Counted from the stretch's first letter, positions 44,875 to 56,470 are shown. The stretch is DNA of 64,000 nt from Cryptomeria japonica (GCF_030272615.1 NC_081410.1:567507152-567571151); one strand, 5' to 3'. The notes: generated by a model from the letters alone, not told the origin. Made by a program: numbers and translations.

Positions 44875-45873
44875 TCAGAAGCAGGGATTAAGATGAATCC
44901 CATTCACTGGGATTGGAAGAAATTTGCCATCAAGCCTAGAGAGATGGAATACATTGGCCTTAGTACAACTAGTGATGACATATGGGCCACTCCAGATAGC
45001 ATCAAACTTGGAGTGTCGCCCAGCTTTGGCTCTGTCTGCATCCCACTTGAGAACTAGGTCTCCTTCTTTGAAAACACTATTAGTCACCTTTATGTCAAAA
45101 ACTATCTTGACTTGCTTTTGATGAGTCTCAACTGTATACATAGCCTTTCTTCTAACCTCCTCCATCTTCATCATCTCGGCTAGCCTTACTATCATGGCAT
45201 CATTTTCTATCAATTCCAGCTGATGTGCTAGTTCAAGAGAGGGTAACTCTAGGGAAGTTGGGAGTCTTGCTTCCTTCCCATATACTAGCATGAAAGGGGA
45301 GTTACCAATTTCCCTCTTGGGTGTGATCCTGTCAGCCCATAGGGTTGTCTTCAACTTAGTATGCCATACCCTTTGATTGTCTTCAATTGTCCTTTTAACT
45401 ATCCTGATGAGGTTCTTGTTGGAAGATTCAGCTAAGTTGTTACCTTGAGGATAATAGTTGGATGATGTCTTCAAGTATACACCATTCTTAACTACCCAAG
45501 AACTGATTTGGGTTCCAACAAATGTCCTGGCATTGACTGATATGATGGTGGAGGGGATACCTAATCTTGTCACAATTCCCTCAAGGAATTCCAACACTAA
45601 GGCCTCAGTGGCATCCCTAAATGCATCTGCCTCTGTCCACCTAGTGAAGTAATCTGTTGTGGACAAGATCAACTTATGGCCAGTACTAGAAAGTGGATTT
45701 ATCATGCTAATGAAGTCTAAACCCCATTGGGAAAATAGTTGATCTGCTTGGATGGGGTGAAGAGGTAGGGCAACTAGCCTTTGGTTCCCAGAGAAGAGAG
45801 CGCATTTCTTGCAATTCTTCACCCATTTATGTGAGTCGCTGAATAAGGATGGCCAGTAATAACCATCCCTCAT
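44875..45873 (-). pseudogene. Integrase of the 10.1 kb Ty3 element
   Basis: A 332-codon frame. The zinc-binding start (GGHFSERTTTIKI...CKKCALF) lies partly upstream of the Met at 45873, in the same frame. The core has WGLDFISM (first Asp). The second catalytic box reads IISVNARTFVG where SDN is expected, so the second Asp is lost. The Glu is kept in NNLAESSNKN. The C-terminal part has FKEGDLVLKWD, KFDAIWSGPYVI and NGIHLNPCF, a typical Ty3 integrase tail ending at 44875. It would have joined cDNA to chromosomal DNA. Confidence 0.85.
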
Positions 45874-46003
45874 TATTTTGATAGTCGTAGTCCTTTCAGA
45901 GAAGTGGCCCCCTGAAGATCCATCATGAAATTCCTCTAACAGTCTGCTGACTTGGTTTTGTTCAATGCATCTTAGTAAGACTCCATTGGAGTCTTTTCAG
46001 AAA

Positions 46004-47892
46004 AGAGTGTCATTCACTAGGGTATAGGGAATGGACTGCAACCTGAAGTGTCTTCTTTTGGTCCGGTCCAAACCTTGGGGGTATCTACCTTCTATTAAGA
46101 AGGTGGTCATGTCACTTACCCAACTAAATTGAGTGGTGTTTCCAGTTGGTTGATCCTCTTGCAATACAAGGGAGACCTCTGAAGTAGTCTCAGGAGATGA
46201 GACAAGTTGTTCACATAGGCCCCTACCTCTTACAAGCTTGGTGATCTTGATGTTGATGTCATACTCCATGACCTTGGTTATCCACCTAGCCCTCTTCTCA
46301 CTGATATCCTTGTTTAGAAGGAAATCTTTGAGACTTGCATGCAGAACTATGAGCTGGATCCTATTGTTGGAAAACATGTGTCTGAACTTTTTTAATGCCC
46401 TTGCAATAGTGAGGACCTACTTCTCTACATAGCTATATTTAAGCTCATAGTACTTTAGCCCCTCACTAAAGAAATAAATAGGTTTCTCCAAATTATCATC
46501 ATTCAGCTATGTTAGGACAACTGAAATACTAGATTCTCCTCCAAAGGTATAGAGGATGAAATCCCTTTCGTAATTAGGATTGACAAGGGTAGGGGCTTGA
46601 GCAATTTCATGTTTGATCTCTTCAAAACCGGCCCTTCCCGCCTTGGTCCAACTGAAAACCAATTTTTCCTTCAACATGGAAGTGAGGGGTTTTACCATGG
46701 TGGCAAGGTTGGGAATGAACCTCCTCACAAAGTTGATCCTACTAAGGAAACATTGTAATCCTTTGTTGTGACTGGGGAGTGGAAGAGAAAGAATAGCCTC
46801 CACTCACTCTAGATCAATGGTCAAAACCTCCTTGGATACGATGTATCCTAGAAATATTCCTTGATCAGTAGAAAATATGCACTTTCTAGGGTTGAAAGAC
46901 ACACCATACTCCCTGCATTTCATGAACACCTGCTCAAGGTGACCAAGATGGTCAGCTGCATTCTTCAAATAAATAGTTATGTTATCGAGGTATACAAGCA
47001 CAAACTTTGCTAATACACCCTTGAAGGCCATGTCCATTGCTCTTTAGAATGTGGCACCTGCATTGGTTAGCCTAAAGGGAGTTTTACAATAAGCATATGT
47101 ACCCCACTTAGTAGTAAACACAATCTTGTATTGGTCTGATTCTTGGACCAAGATCTTATTGTAGCCTGAATACCCATCCAAGAATTAAAATCTTTCTGAG
47201 CCACTGACCTTTTGGAGAATCCACTCCATAGAGAGAAGGGGATAATGATCCTTAAGGGAGGCTCTATTGAGATCCCTAAACTCTACACATAGCCCGATTT
47301 CCCCATTCTTCTTCCTTACAAGGAAAAGGTTGGCCACCCAGGAGGAGTGCTTGATAGGGAAGATGATATTGGCTTCTATAAGCTTGGTCAACTCCTTCCT
47401 CATTAGTGGCTCAATCTTGGGGTTTATTGGCCTTTTGTTTTGTCTAACTGGCTTTGCATTCAAGTTTAGCTCTATGGTATGTTGGGCTAAGCTAGGGTCA
47501 AAACCCTTCAATTCTTCACAGGTCCAAGCAACAATGTCATCATATTGTTGGCAAAGCTCAACAAAGGCCTCTTTCTCGATTGAGGAACACACCTTGCCTA
47601 AGTTCAAGGACCTACCCTCAGCAACAACAACTGGCTTGTAATCACCCCTCTTTGCAACCAAGTTCATTTTCTTCTTCAACTGATCATCCGAGTTGAAAAT
47701 GCCCTCCAAGGTAACTAGACCTTTAGGCAACTTATTGGAGTTGAGATACATGATTTGATCTTCATACTGGTCTTGCAACTTAGACTGATTGTTAGCAGAA
47801 AATTCTGCTTCATTTTGGAAGAAGTTGACGATCTGCTGATTGCTTTCGAACACTTGCCAATTCACTTGATTGTTTGGGACATCAAACCTCAC
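46004..47892 (-). pseudogene. Reverse transcriptase and second RNase H of the 10.1 kb Ty3 element
   Basis: In one frame with several stops. A pre-RT segment (CQQYDDIVAWTCEELKGFDP, HTIELNLNAKPVRQNKRPIN) leads into the polymerase: ELTKLIEANIIFPIKHSSWV, FLVRKKNGEIGLCVEFRDLN (usually R-x-C-V-D-F-R), GYSGYNKI and TPFRLTNAGATF. The catalytic box reads VLVYLDNITIYLK, so the second Asp of YLDD is Asn (near 46990). The Ty3 RNase H follows: FILYTFGGESSISVVLT, KPIYFFSEGLKYYELKYSYV, KKFRHMFSNNRIQLIV. The acidic residues of this domain are partly altered (TFGG where TDAS is usual), which suggests a weakened or inactive domain. Confidence 0.85.
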
Positions 47893-48353
47893 AACAAGCT
47901 TGATGTGTTTCTCCTTCTCACTTGCAACATGCGCTGGTATGTCAAACTAAGCACCAACCACTACAAGCCTATCATCATGCTTGTTCTAACCCCTAGGAAT
48001 GCTCTAGGTATTGAAGGCCTCAAATTCTTCAATCAAATCACAAACCCCATGTTTGTATGATTTGAGTAGGTTATTTTTTGCTACACTTTGGGCTCGGATG
48101 TGTTTAACAACCAACTCACTATCTCCAAATACTTGCAGAGATTTGATCTTTCTGCTTTGTGAAAGTTGGAGACCTTGGATCAAGGTTTCATACTCAGTGA
48201 CATTGTTGGTGCAACCAAATTGAAGCCTAAAGGAGAAGAAATATTTCTCCTACTTAGGAGAAAAAAGCATTACCCTGACACCTGCACCATTCTTGTTTCT
48301 TGAACCATCAAAAAACATGTTCCATAACCCCTCTGAATCTCCTTGTGTCTTGA
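47893..48353 (-). pseudogene. Extra RNase H domain between protease and reverse transcriptase
   Basis: In the same frame, with four stops: WNMFFDGSRNKNGAGVRVML, EKYFFSFRLQFGCTNNVTEY, ETLIQGLQLSQSRKIKSLQV, FGDSELVVKHIRAQ, LIEEFEAFN, SIPRG, NKHDDRLVVVGA. All four catalytic acids are present (Asp in FDGS, Glu in TEYE, Asp in GDSE, Asp in HDDR). This is the pattern of the plant/archaeal-type RNase H known from Tat-lineage elements, where to my knowledge it lies after the Ty3 RNase H and before integrase. Here it lies before the polymerase. Stops at 48250, 48015, 48000 and 47950 (approximately) break it. Confidence 0.8.
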
Positions 48354-49416
48354 TAAGGTTAGGGATAGGAGTATCCTCTTCATGGATACAATAGGTGCCA
48401 AGCCCAGTCTCTTCAATCTCAGCAAATGGATCAAACTGTAAAGCATTCGCCCATTCATCCAACAAGCAATCAGGGACCTCCTGCAAAAGAGTATCAGGCT
48501 CATGGACAAAACACTCCTCCCCCTCTTCATGCAAAGTGCAATTCATGTTTATAGAGTTGGGGGTGTAGGGCTCAATGTGGTTTTGGGCAATGGGTTCTGC
48601 CCTTATGGTGACCTTGGTACCATACTTTGTTCGAAATAGCATATGGGACCAGTCAGAAGGTAGGTACCCACCTATCTTGGCTATGAAGTCTCTAGACAGG
48701 TAGATAGCAAAGAATGCAGGGAGGTCGATAATTGATATGTCTTGCAAGACAGTGCAACTAGGGCATGCATGCAAGGTTAACTTCAAATATTTTACCACCC
48801 CTACTTTCTGAATAGAAGTGCCATCTAACTGGACCACCCCTTTGGCAATAGGTTCGTATTCTATGCCAAGAAGGTCAACTACTTTCTTAGGCATGACTGA
48901 GCTACTATCTTCTGAATCTATCATGCAGTTGTGAACCAAGCTATCTCCTATAATCAAGGAGAGATAGAAAGGGGGAGTCTTGTTGATCTTGCTTGAATCT
49001 TCCTCCTCCTTGGGTTGCACCAAACTAGTGGAGATTGCCTTTCTATTGACTACTATCTCAACACCTGATTGATTGACATCCTGTAGTGCCTCCTTAAGAA
49101 AATCCCTTTGAGATGGGATTGAGAGAGCCTCCCACATAGTGACATTGAGGTTGGCCTTCTTCATTTGATCAACTATGTTGAAAGGGACAACAACTAATTT
49201 TAGAGGACCCTTTGAGGCTACAAGGTCTACTTTTTCTCTTTGGATGAATTGGGCCTCTTCCTGCCTCTTGCTCCCTTGCATGGTATTTTGGCTTGTATCA
49301 TGGACAACTACATTGGGTGTTGGAGCTTGGGCTAATTTTGAAGGTGAGGCAGCCTCAATGGATCTCTTCTTTGACCTTGCATACTGTAGCATGGACTCAC
49401 CATTTGTTTGGTTCAA
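48354..49416 (-). pseudogene. Protease region of the 10.1 kb Ty3 element
   Basis: Starts within MNQTNGESMLQYARSKKRSI and includes TPPFYLSLIIGDSLVHNCMI followed by DSEDSSSVMP. That stretch occupies the place of the retropepsin D-S/T-G-A active site; Gly reads Glu, so activity is doubtful. It continues GIEYEPIAKGVVQLDGTSIQ, and SRDFIAKIGGYLPSDWSHML is at the place of the conserved I-L-G-R/x-x-W element. An acidic linker (EEGEECFVHEPDTLLQEVPD) leads into the extra RNase H. Confidence 0.7.
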
Positions 49417-49758
49417 ACCACATAATTCTACCTCTTGCCAATTGACGAAGGTTGAATCCCCTTGTAAGTGAGCCTGAGTGCCAACACTAGGCTGATTTGG
49501 GTCATATTGCTAGCCAGAAGTGGTCGGCTCATCTTGCACTACTAAAGTTTGGACAAACCCTCCATTTTGGCATGCACCTTGGTTGTGTGGTTGATTGCAT
49601 GGTTGACACCAATCCTGCTCTTGGGAGAGGTTATTTTGCATTGGAACTATTGCCTTTGAGTTGCTTGCAGTTGTGGGATTCACACTATTCAAAGGCCTGG
49701 CATTGCTCCATTGGTTTTGCACTTGAAAGGCTAGCCTATTCTGCTGATAATTCTGACC

Positions 49759-50793
49759 TTATGCTTGGTAAGGTCTACTATACTGAGTTTTTTGCCTCTT
49801 TAGTGTCACCAACTCATTGCTAAAGTTTTGCAGTAGAGCCTTGATCTCATGGAGCTCATTGGAGGATGTAGAGGGCGTGTATGATTGTCCTGCAGAAGCC
49901 ATTGGAATAAGAGTCAAGGTGGGTTGTTGAGTAGGAGCTTCTGGGAAGAGAGGCATTGGAGGCCTTGGAGCTATCTTCCTAGCCTGAATCAAACAATTTT
50001 CTGCTCTTATGGCTATGTCATATGCACCTAGTAGAGAGGCTCCACCCATTGATTGGATCATGACAGCTATATCTCTATTAAAAGCTCTAAGATAGTACAA
50101 GAAGGCATGATTTGGAGATGGCTTCACTAGAGAAGGAATTCTATTCCATGCCTTAAGGAATTTGAAATTGAAATCTCCCATGAATTCATGGGGTGCCCTC
50201 TTGATCATAGTTAACTGCTCCACAAGTGATAGGTGATCACTTTTGTCTTTGAAATGGCTGCACAAACTCTCCCCCAATTCATCCCAATTGTGAATGGAGC
50301 TAGATGACAACCCTCTATACCATTGCAAAGCTTTGCCTTTCAAAGATGTGGCTAAGAGTCTGATAGCGACGTCATCTTGAGTGATATTATGGATGGAGAA
50401 GATGTTTGCAATGTCTTGAATGTGCTCAATGGGCATAGTATCAGTTTCACTAGTGAAGTATGGTATACTCTTCAATGCAACCACTGGTATGTCATTCCAC
50501 TGAGTCAAAATAAGGGGACCCCCCATTGAAGGTAAAAAAACTTGATTTCTAGCCATGCAAAACAATGGTCTATTAATATGAGTGGTGGGAGCCCTTGATA
50601 GTAATGGTCTTTCAAATGGAGGAGTAGACCGAGACCTTGGAGATGGAGCGTTTACAACCTTGACACCCCTGACTGGTGACAATGAAGGTCTACCTCTCCA
50701 CCTTCTAGAACCTATAGATGGGAGCTCCACGAATTGAAAACTGCCTCTAGAGGATGCCCTTGTATGAATTCTGGGCATGAAATCTGCAACCAA
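49759..50793 (-). CDS. Gag of the 10.1 kb Ty3 element
   Basis: 344 codons, opening MVADFMPRIHTRASSRGSFQ. A Ser/Arg/Pro-rich N-terminus is followed by the Gag core: IPYFTSETDTMPIEHIQDIA, RLLATSLKGKALQWYRGLSS, NWDELGESLCSHFKDK, HEFMGDFNFKFLKAWNRI. The frame closes at a TAA (49759-49761). The same frame then continues through RPLNSVNPTTASNSK and a Cys/His motif WCQPCNQPHNQGAC (about 49613-49572), so the stop is probably secondary. It would form the particle shell in the cytoplasm. Confidence 0.85.
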   Translation of the reverse strand: MVADFMPRIHTRASSRGSFQFVELPSIGSRRWRGRPSLSPVRGVKVVNAPSPRSRSTPPFERPLLSRAPTTHINRPLFCMARNQVFLPSMGGPLILTQWNDIPVVALKSIPYFTSETDTMPIEHIQDIANIFSIHNITQDDVAIRLLATSLKGKALQWYRGLSSSSIHNWDELGESLCSHFKDKSDHLSLVEQLTMIKRAPHEFMGDFNFKFLKAWNRIPSLVKPSPNHAFLYYLRAFNRDIAVMIQSMGGASLLGAYDIAIRAENCLIQARKIAPRPPMPLFPEAPTQQPTLTLIPMASAGQSYTPSTSSNELHEIKALLQNFSNELVTLKRQKTQYSRPYQA

Positions 50794-51191
50794 CCTTGGA
50801 AGTTCGAAGGTTCAGAGTATGACCACTATGGCACCTCAGGAGCTTAGATGTCCAGAGTGAGGAAGTTCAGGAGTTCAAAACCTAGGGGTTCCAAGTTTTC
50901 AGGCCTAAGCACCTCAGAACCTAGGGGTTCTGGACTTACGAAGCGAAATGGTTTTACTAACCTCAGAACCTGGGGGTTCTGGATTTCTAGGGGAAGCAAA
51001 GTTATGATGACTTGGGAACCTAGGGGTTTTGGGTACCCAGAGTTATGAACTTTGTGTGAACACGAACTGGTCCTTGAGTAGAGTCACCAAGTTCTTGAGA
51101 GATGACTACCTCTAAAGGCTAAAACACTAACAATTCGCATTAAATCCTTAGCATGTGAATTGAATAAGGTCCCACTGAGCGTGCCAAAAAT
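50794..51191 (-). promoter_or_regulatory. Leader and primer-binding site of the 10.1 kb Ty3 element
   Basis: On the minus strand the LTR is followed by ATTTTTGGCACGCTCAGTGG, whose TGGCACGCTCAGTGG part is the likely primer site. I do not assign the tRNA. Bases 50858-51045 contain four loose copies of the same palindromic unit as in the LTRs. Confidence 0.65.
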
Positions 51192-52984
51192 TGTTATCAC
51201 AAAAGCTTGCACCCTTGCTGAGATATCAACTCAACAACCTTGTGAAACATGGAAACAACCCTGAAGTGTGGGACCTTGCGCAAGGGGGTTGAATCTTCGA
51301 AGAAGGTTGGCTTCCTTCCTCAAATAGGTGCGGTGTTGAACCAACTCAACTCTTCAAAACCTACTCCTAAGCCTATTCTAACAACTTGTAGAGGTAAAGG
51401 GGAAGAGAGAATGCTTGAAATAGAAGGAGGTGATGCACCAAGAAGAGATTGATCCTCTCCCCATCCAAAATGGCACAAGGAGTCAACTGAAATGCCCAAG
51501 AGATGCACAAACTTCAATTGCATGAGTTAACCAGACGCATGTGTGGAGGTTATAATTTTTTAAGTGTCAAGAGGGGAGAAGGATTCTCACAAGTCACACT
51601 TGGAAAACCAGTTAACACAACATACATGTGAAAGAAAACCACAAACATACGCTTACAATGGAGGTAAGAACACATAGACAACATGCATAAGTTAAAGTAA
51701 GGCAAGAATGGTAGTTTTAATTCATCCAAAAAGGCCAAAGGCAAAACTTACAGTTGCAGAAATGTAAAAATAATTACAAGTCTTCAAGAGAAGAGAAAGA
51801 GCATCAGAAAGCTTAAGGCAATAGGGAGAGAACCCTTTAAAATGTGGCTTAAAAGTATTTATATAGAATAATGGGTTACAATGGTGATCATGACCCCTGC
51901 ATGTTAGTCTGGAAGCGCAGGGAAGTGCATGCAAGCAACCTAGCCATACCTCCAAAGGCAATTCTAAGGAAGGTGGGTTGACCGACCTTCCAAAGTCAGA
52001 CATGACATAAGTCACCCAGCATGGCCCCCATACCTCCCTGATGGAAAGCCTGCCAAAAAAATTTAATGCACCCCTGTGGCTCCACAAAAGAAAGTGCACA
52101 AGTCAGAAAAACTATCAGAGCATTAAAAGCCTTGAGTGTCTATCACACCTTTGAAAAGTGTCACCAGTCAGAAGGAAGCCCAGGGACTTCAGAAGATTGA
52201 ACTCTCGAAGTGAGGAAGACAAGGGAAGGAGAAAGGAACTTCAAAACCCTGGGGTTCCGGAGTTCTGGGATAGAGAGAGGAAGAGAAGGAAAGGAACTTC
52301 AGAACCTTGGAGTTTCGGAGATCTGAAGGAACTAAGGAGAGAAGGCAAAAGGGGAAGGAATTTCAAAACCTCGTGGTTCCGGAGTTCCGGGGAACTGCTC
52401 AAAAGAACTTCAGAACCTCGGGGTTCCAGAGTTCAGGGATAGAGAGGGAAAGGGCTAAAGAGAGAAGGGGAACTTCAGAACCTTGGGATCCCAAAGTTCT
52501 GAAGAGGGAAGGAGAAAAGGGACAAGGAACTTTGGAACCTTGGTGTTCCAGAGTTTTGGGGAAAAAGAGAGAAAGGCTAAGGAGAGGAGGGGCTAAGCTA
52601 GGGAAAGAACTTCAGAACCTCGAGGTTCTGGAGTTTCAGAGAAATTGGAGAAAAGCTAAGGGAAGGAAGGGAACTTCAAAACCTCAGGGTTCTAGAGAAG
52701 GAAAGAAAGCAGCTAAGGCAATGAACTTCAGAACCTTGAGGTTCTGGAGTTCCAAAAAAGGGAGAAGGAAATAGACAAGGGCAAAGAGAAAATAACTTCG
52801 GAACCTCAGAGTTTCAGAGTTCCAGAGAAGAAAAAAAGGCCAAGGGAGGAACTTCCTCTGGACAAGGCAACACTTCACACTTCATGATTCTTCTCTCCTT
52901 GATCAACTGGGGCCGTGCTGATCCATGGAACATATCTTTGATCGGTTCTCATTGATGGACCAAGGGTGTCATAAAATGACAACA
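51192..52984 (-). repeat. 5' LTR of the 10.1 kb Ty3 element
   Basis: 1793 bp, aligned with 42839-44644 at many substitutions. On the minus strand a TATATAAATAC box lies near 51856-51866; the other LTR has TATAAAGG at the matching place. Ten palindromic units lie at 52227-52825. Confidence 0.9.
52227..52825. repeat. Palindrome array in LTR (about ten units)
   Basis: Unit by unit the array matches that at 43898-44488, so it predates the insertion. The long frames across it (repeated Asn-Phe-Arg-Thr-Ser-Glu-Pro type) come from the repeat. Confidence 0.85.
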
Positions 52985-52989
52985 CTAAT

Positions 52990-54062
52990 ATCTAGTGGAA
53001 AGAAGTCCAGATTGCAAGAGGGAGAAGAGGAAAAAGTAAAATTACAAGTAGGATAATATGGTTGAAAAGATGAAGAGACAACTAATTATGAGTTGGATTT
53101 ATTAAAAAGAATGCACAACTTGAAACAAAGAAGTAAAACAATGAGAGAATACACAGAAGAATTCCACAAGATCATGATAAGGAACAGACTATTTTGAAGT
53201 TGATAAGGAGAAGATAACTTGTTACATCAATGGGTTAAGACCAAGCATTCAGGAAGAACCAGGTTTAATACAAATCTATACCATGGAGGATGCAATCCAA
53301 TTTTCTTTAAAAATTGAAGAAAATTTGAACAAAAGATTTGAAAGTAAACAAAAGGGAAGAGACCGAGGTGGAAAGACAGTCGGAAGAACCTACAAAGGTG
53401 ATGAAAGCCATCATAAAAATCAGAAATTTGAAGACCAAGGCAGTAGCAAGAGTTGAAATAATGATGACTCTTATGGCACAAAAGATCAAAGTTGAAGAGG
53501 CAAAGAAAGATCAGGTAGAGGCTTTGAAAGAGGAACTTTCAGAGGAACCTGTTACAAGTGTGGTGAAGAAGGTCACAAAGCCTACAAATGCCCTCATGAA
53601 GGTGAAAAAACAAGAAGAAGAACCAAAAATCAGAATAGGGCAGCGAACATCAACAAAGAAGAAGTCCAATCATCATAGTCAAATGAAGATGGGAGAGGAG
53701 AAGTTGTAGTAACAAGAAGAGCCTTGATAAATGTAGACAATGAACCTAATCAGTGAAAGAAGCTATTCAAAACAAGGTGCAAGTGTGAAGGAAAAGTTTG
53801 TGATGTCATCATTGATAGCAAGAGAACAGATAACCTCGTGTCTAAAGAAATGGTAGGTTGAAGTTTTATAGGAAGAATCACCTGAATCCATATAGGATAG
53901 CATGGGTGCAAAGTGATAAGAAACTTTTGGTAAATGAACAATGTTTAGTTAAGTTTAAGATAGGTGGATATTATGATGAAATTTTATGTGACATAATTAT
54001 CATGGATTCATGCCATATGTTATTAGAAAGGCCTTGGGAATTTGATAGGAAAGCCATGCATG
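52990..54062 (+). pseudogene. Chromovirus-like Ty3 gag-protease, 3' part
   Basis: Continues the gag from 42838: WKEVQIARGRRGKSKIT, LKRMHNLKQRSKTMREYTEE, PSIQEEPGLIQIYTMEDAIQ, an intact zinc knuckle CYKCGEEGHKAYKC (about 53550-53592), then CDVIIDSKRTDNLVSKEMV (protease, with DSG changed to DSK) and HLNPYRIAWVQSDKKLLVNE, DIIIMDSCHMLLERPWEFDR, KAMHD. Several frameshifts and stops. Reading ends at 54062, where TGTTACATCCC begins; that may be another insertion. Confidence 0.75.
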
Positions 54063-54939
54063 ATGTTACATCCCATTTGTACCCTAGATGATTTTATGCT
54101 ACATTACGCCATGTTGTTTGTACCCTAGTTGTTTTAGGCAATATTTTGCACAATGTTAATCGTGTCCTATGTTTGTTATAACTGAGTGATGATGCCCTAG
54201 ATGGTATTTGTGTTGAGTACAATGAAATGATGACTCAAAACTTTTAAATTGATGTCGGAGGTAAATGAAAGAGAAACCATGCCATTTGGAAACCCTAACT
54301 GTAAGTTGAGACAAGTCGTCTCATATTGACCATATCTTTTGTTAGCTTGTCGTGTTAGGTAACCCTAATTTGGACTATATAGGGGTTTTAGGGTTTCACG
54401 ACTCTAAGTCATAGAATGATAATTCAAGTTAGTTTTTTATTATTTTTAACTTATCTATTATTATTATTTCGTAATAATTAAATTAAAAATTGCATCGGAT
54501 CAGGTTTAATAAACGTAAATATATAAATATATATGTCATATGTGATACATGTATATGTAGAAAATCAGTACCATGGTCAATACATTTGTATACGTGCTCC
54601 CATAAACATGTATGCATAGTATATATAATTTCATATATATAAATATATGAATATATTATATTAATCTTCTTTCAACTTAAGGTCCACTTGTTCAATGCAT
54701 TAGCCAATTTTATTAGGGCTATTTTAATGATATTAAATATATACATTTGTGTAGTACATAAGGTCAATTGGTGGGAAATTTAGTGAATGTTGTTTTCTCC
54801 ATAAAGGTCTTGATGGAGAAGTGATAGCTCCAAATCAATTAGGCATCCACTTACATGGATCCAAACATGACCAAATAAAACTTTTGAATTGGGAAGATAA
54901 TTGGGCTCCATTACCAATACACTCATGTTATGTTTAGAA
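54063..54939. other. AT-rich sequence, possible LTR-like segment
   Basis: It begins TGTTACATCCC exactly where the protease frame fails, as an LTR would. A TATATAGGGG box lies at about 54376. I cannot find its right end or a target duplication, and no coding is recognised. Confidence 0.3.
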
Positions 54940-56023
54940 TAGGGACAGAGGGGGAGAGAAAGGGAAAGTTTGGAAAATAAAGAAGGGAGATATAGGGAGG
55001 AAGAGTAAAAGGAAGAGGGGGCAAAGGAGACATAGGGTTAGAGACAGAGAGGAAGGTAAAGATAAATATGGATATGGAGATGGCAAAGGAGAGTGAGATA
55101 CATGGAGATGGAAGAGATAAATATATAGAGATGGGGAGAGAGGAAGAGATAGAGGTAGATTAGGAAGTGATATAGATAGATTTAGATAAAAGAGGAGATA
55201 TAGACATAGAGAGAGATGAATAAATAATGAGATAGAGATAGAGGGAATGATGGAAGGATAAATATGGAGAGATAAAGATAGATAGGAAAAGAGATAAACC
55301 TATAGGTGTATAGGAAGAGGGAGAGGGATAAATATGGATGGATAGAGAGAAGGATATAAGTCTAGAGATAGAGGGAGAGGGAGAGAGGAGAGGGAGAAAG
55401 AAAGATAGAGAGATAAAGAGAGGTAGAGGGAGATATAAAGATAGAGAGAGATATATAGAGATAAATATATAGAGATTGGGAGAGAGGAAGAGATAGAGAT
55501 GGGGAGAGAGGAACAGATAGAGGTAGAGTAGGAAGTAATATAGATAGATTTAGATAAAAGAGGAGATATAGGAATATAGAGAGATGGATAAATAATGAGA
55601 TAAAGATAGAGGGAATGATGGAAGGATAAATATGGAGAGATAGAGATAGATAGGAAAAGAGATAAACCTATAGGTGTATAGGAAGAGGGAGAGGGATAAA
55701 TATGGATGGATAGAGAGAAGGATATAGATCTAGAGATAGCAGGAGAGGGATAACAATATAAGAAGAGATGAAGATAGAGGGAGCGAGGAGAGGGAGAAAT
55801 AAAGATAGAGAGATAGAGAGAGGTAGAGGGAGATATAAAGATAGAGAGATATAGGGGATATAGAAAAAAGAATAAAGAGGAAGAGATAGAGAGCTATAAA
55901 GGAAGAGATAAATAGAGATATAGATAGCGAGATAGAAATATAAGGAGATATAAAGAGAGGAGACTAAGTAAACATACAAATGTAGAGAGAGATAAATAGA
56001 GAGGAATAGATAGAGGGAGGGAG

Positions 56024-56062
<39 letters not shown>

Positions 56063-56470
56063 AGCAAATGTAGATAGGGGAGAGAAATAAAGATTGATAT
56101 AGAGATCAAGATGGAGAGGGAAAGGGAGAGAAAGAGAGGGAGAGGTGGGTTTTGTTTAGATAGTTTGAGTGTGGTTGGTTATTTGTGGTGATAAACATTG
56201 GTGTGTATCATTGGAGGGAGTGATAGGGAGAGAAGGAGATAGATGAATAGAAAGAGGGAGAGATAGAGATATGGATATAACTTGGGAAAGACAGAGGGGT
56301 GAGAGGGAGATAGATATAGAGGAGGAGAGATGGAAAGAGAGAGGGGGAGGGAGAGGGAAAGGGAGAAATAGAAATAGAAAGAGGGAGACAATGAGAGAGG
56401 GGGAGATGGAGAGATAGAAAGATAATGATATAAGAAGTGACATATAGAGAGGTGATTCATATATGGAGAA
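54940..56470. repeat. Degenerate purine-rich GATA/GAGA satellite
   Basis: About 1.5 kb almost free of C on this strand, built of GATA, GAGA, GGGA and AGAAGG words. A pure GA run lies at about 56028-56058. A block near 55100-55375 recurs about 368 bases later (about 55468-55740), so larger duplications are present. Long Leu/Ser frames on the minus strand are artefacts. Confidence 0.9.

Larger units (their letters stand above)
42839..52984 (-). mobile_element. Complete Ty3 element with an extra RNase H, inactive
   Basis: LTRs 42839-44644 and 51192-52984, target duplication CTAAT, TG...CA ends. On the minus strand: leader, Gag (50793-49759), knuckle and protease, an RNase H-like domain, reverse transcriptase, a second RNase H, integrase (ends 44875). 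All coding lies in one frame from 50793 to 44875 with about a dozen stop codons and no frameshift that I can see. The LTRs carry palindrome arrays. Confidence 0.92.
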
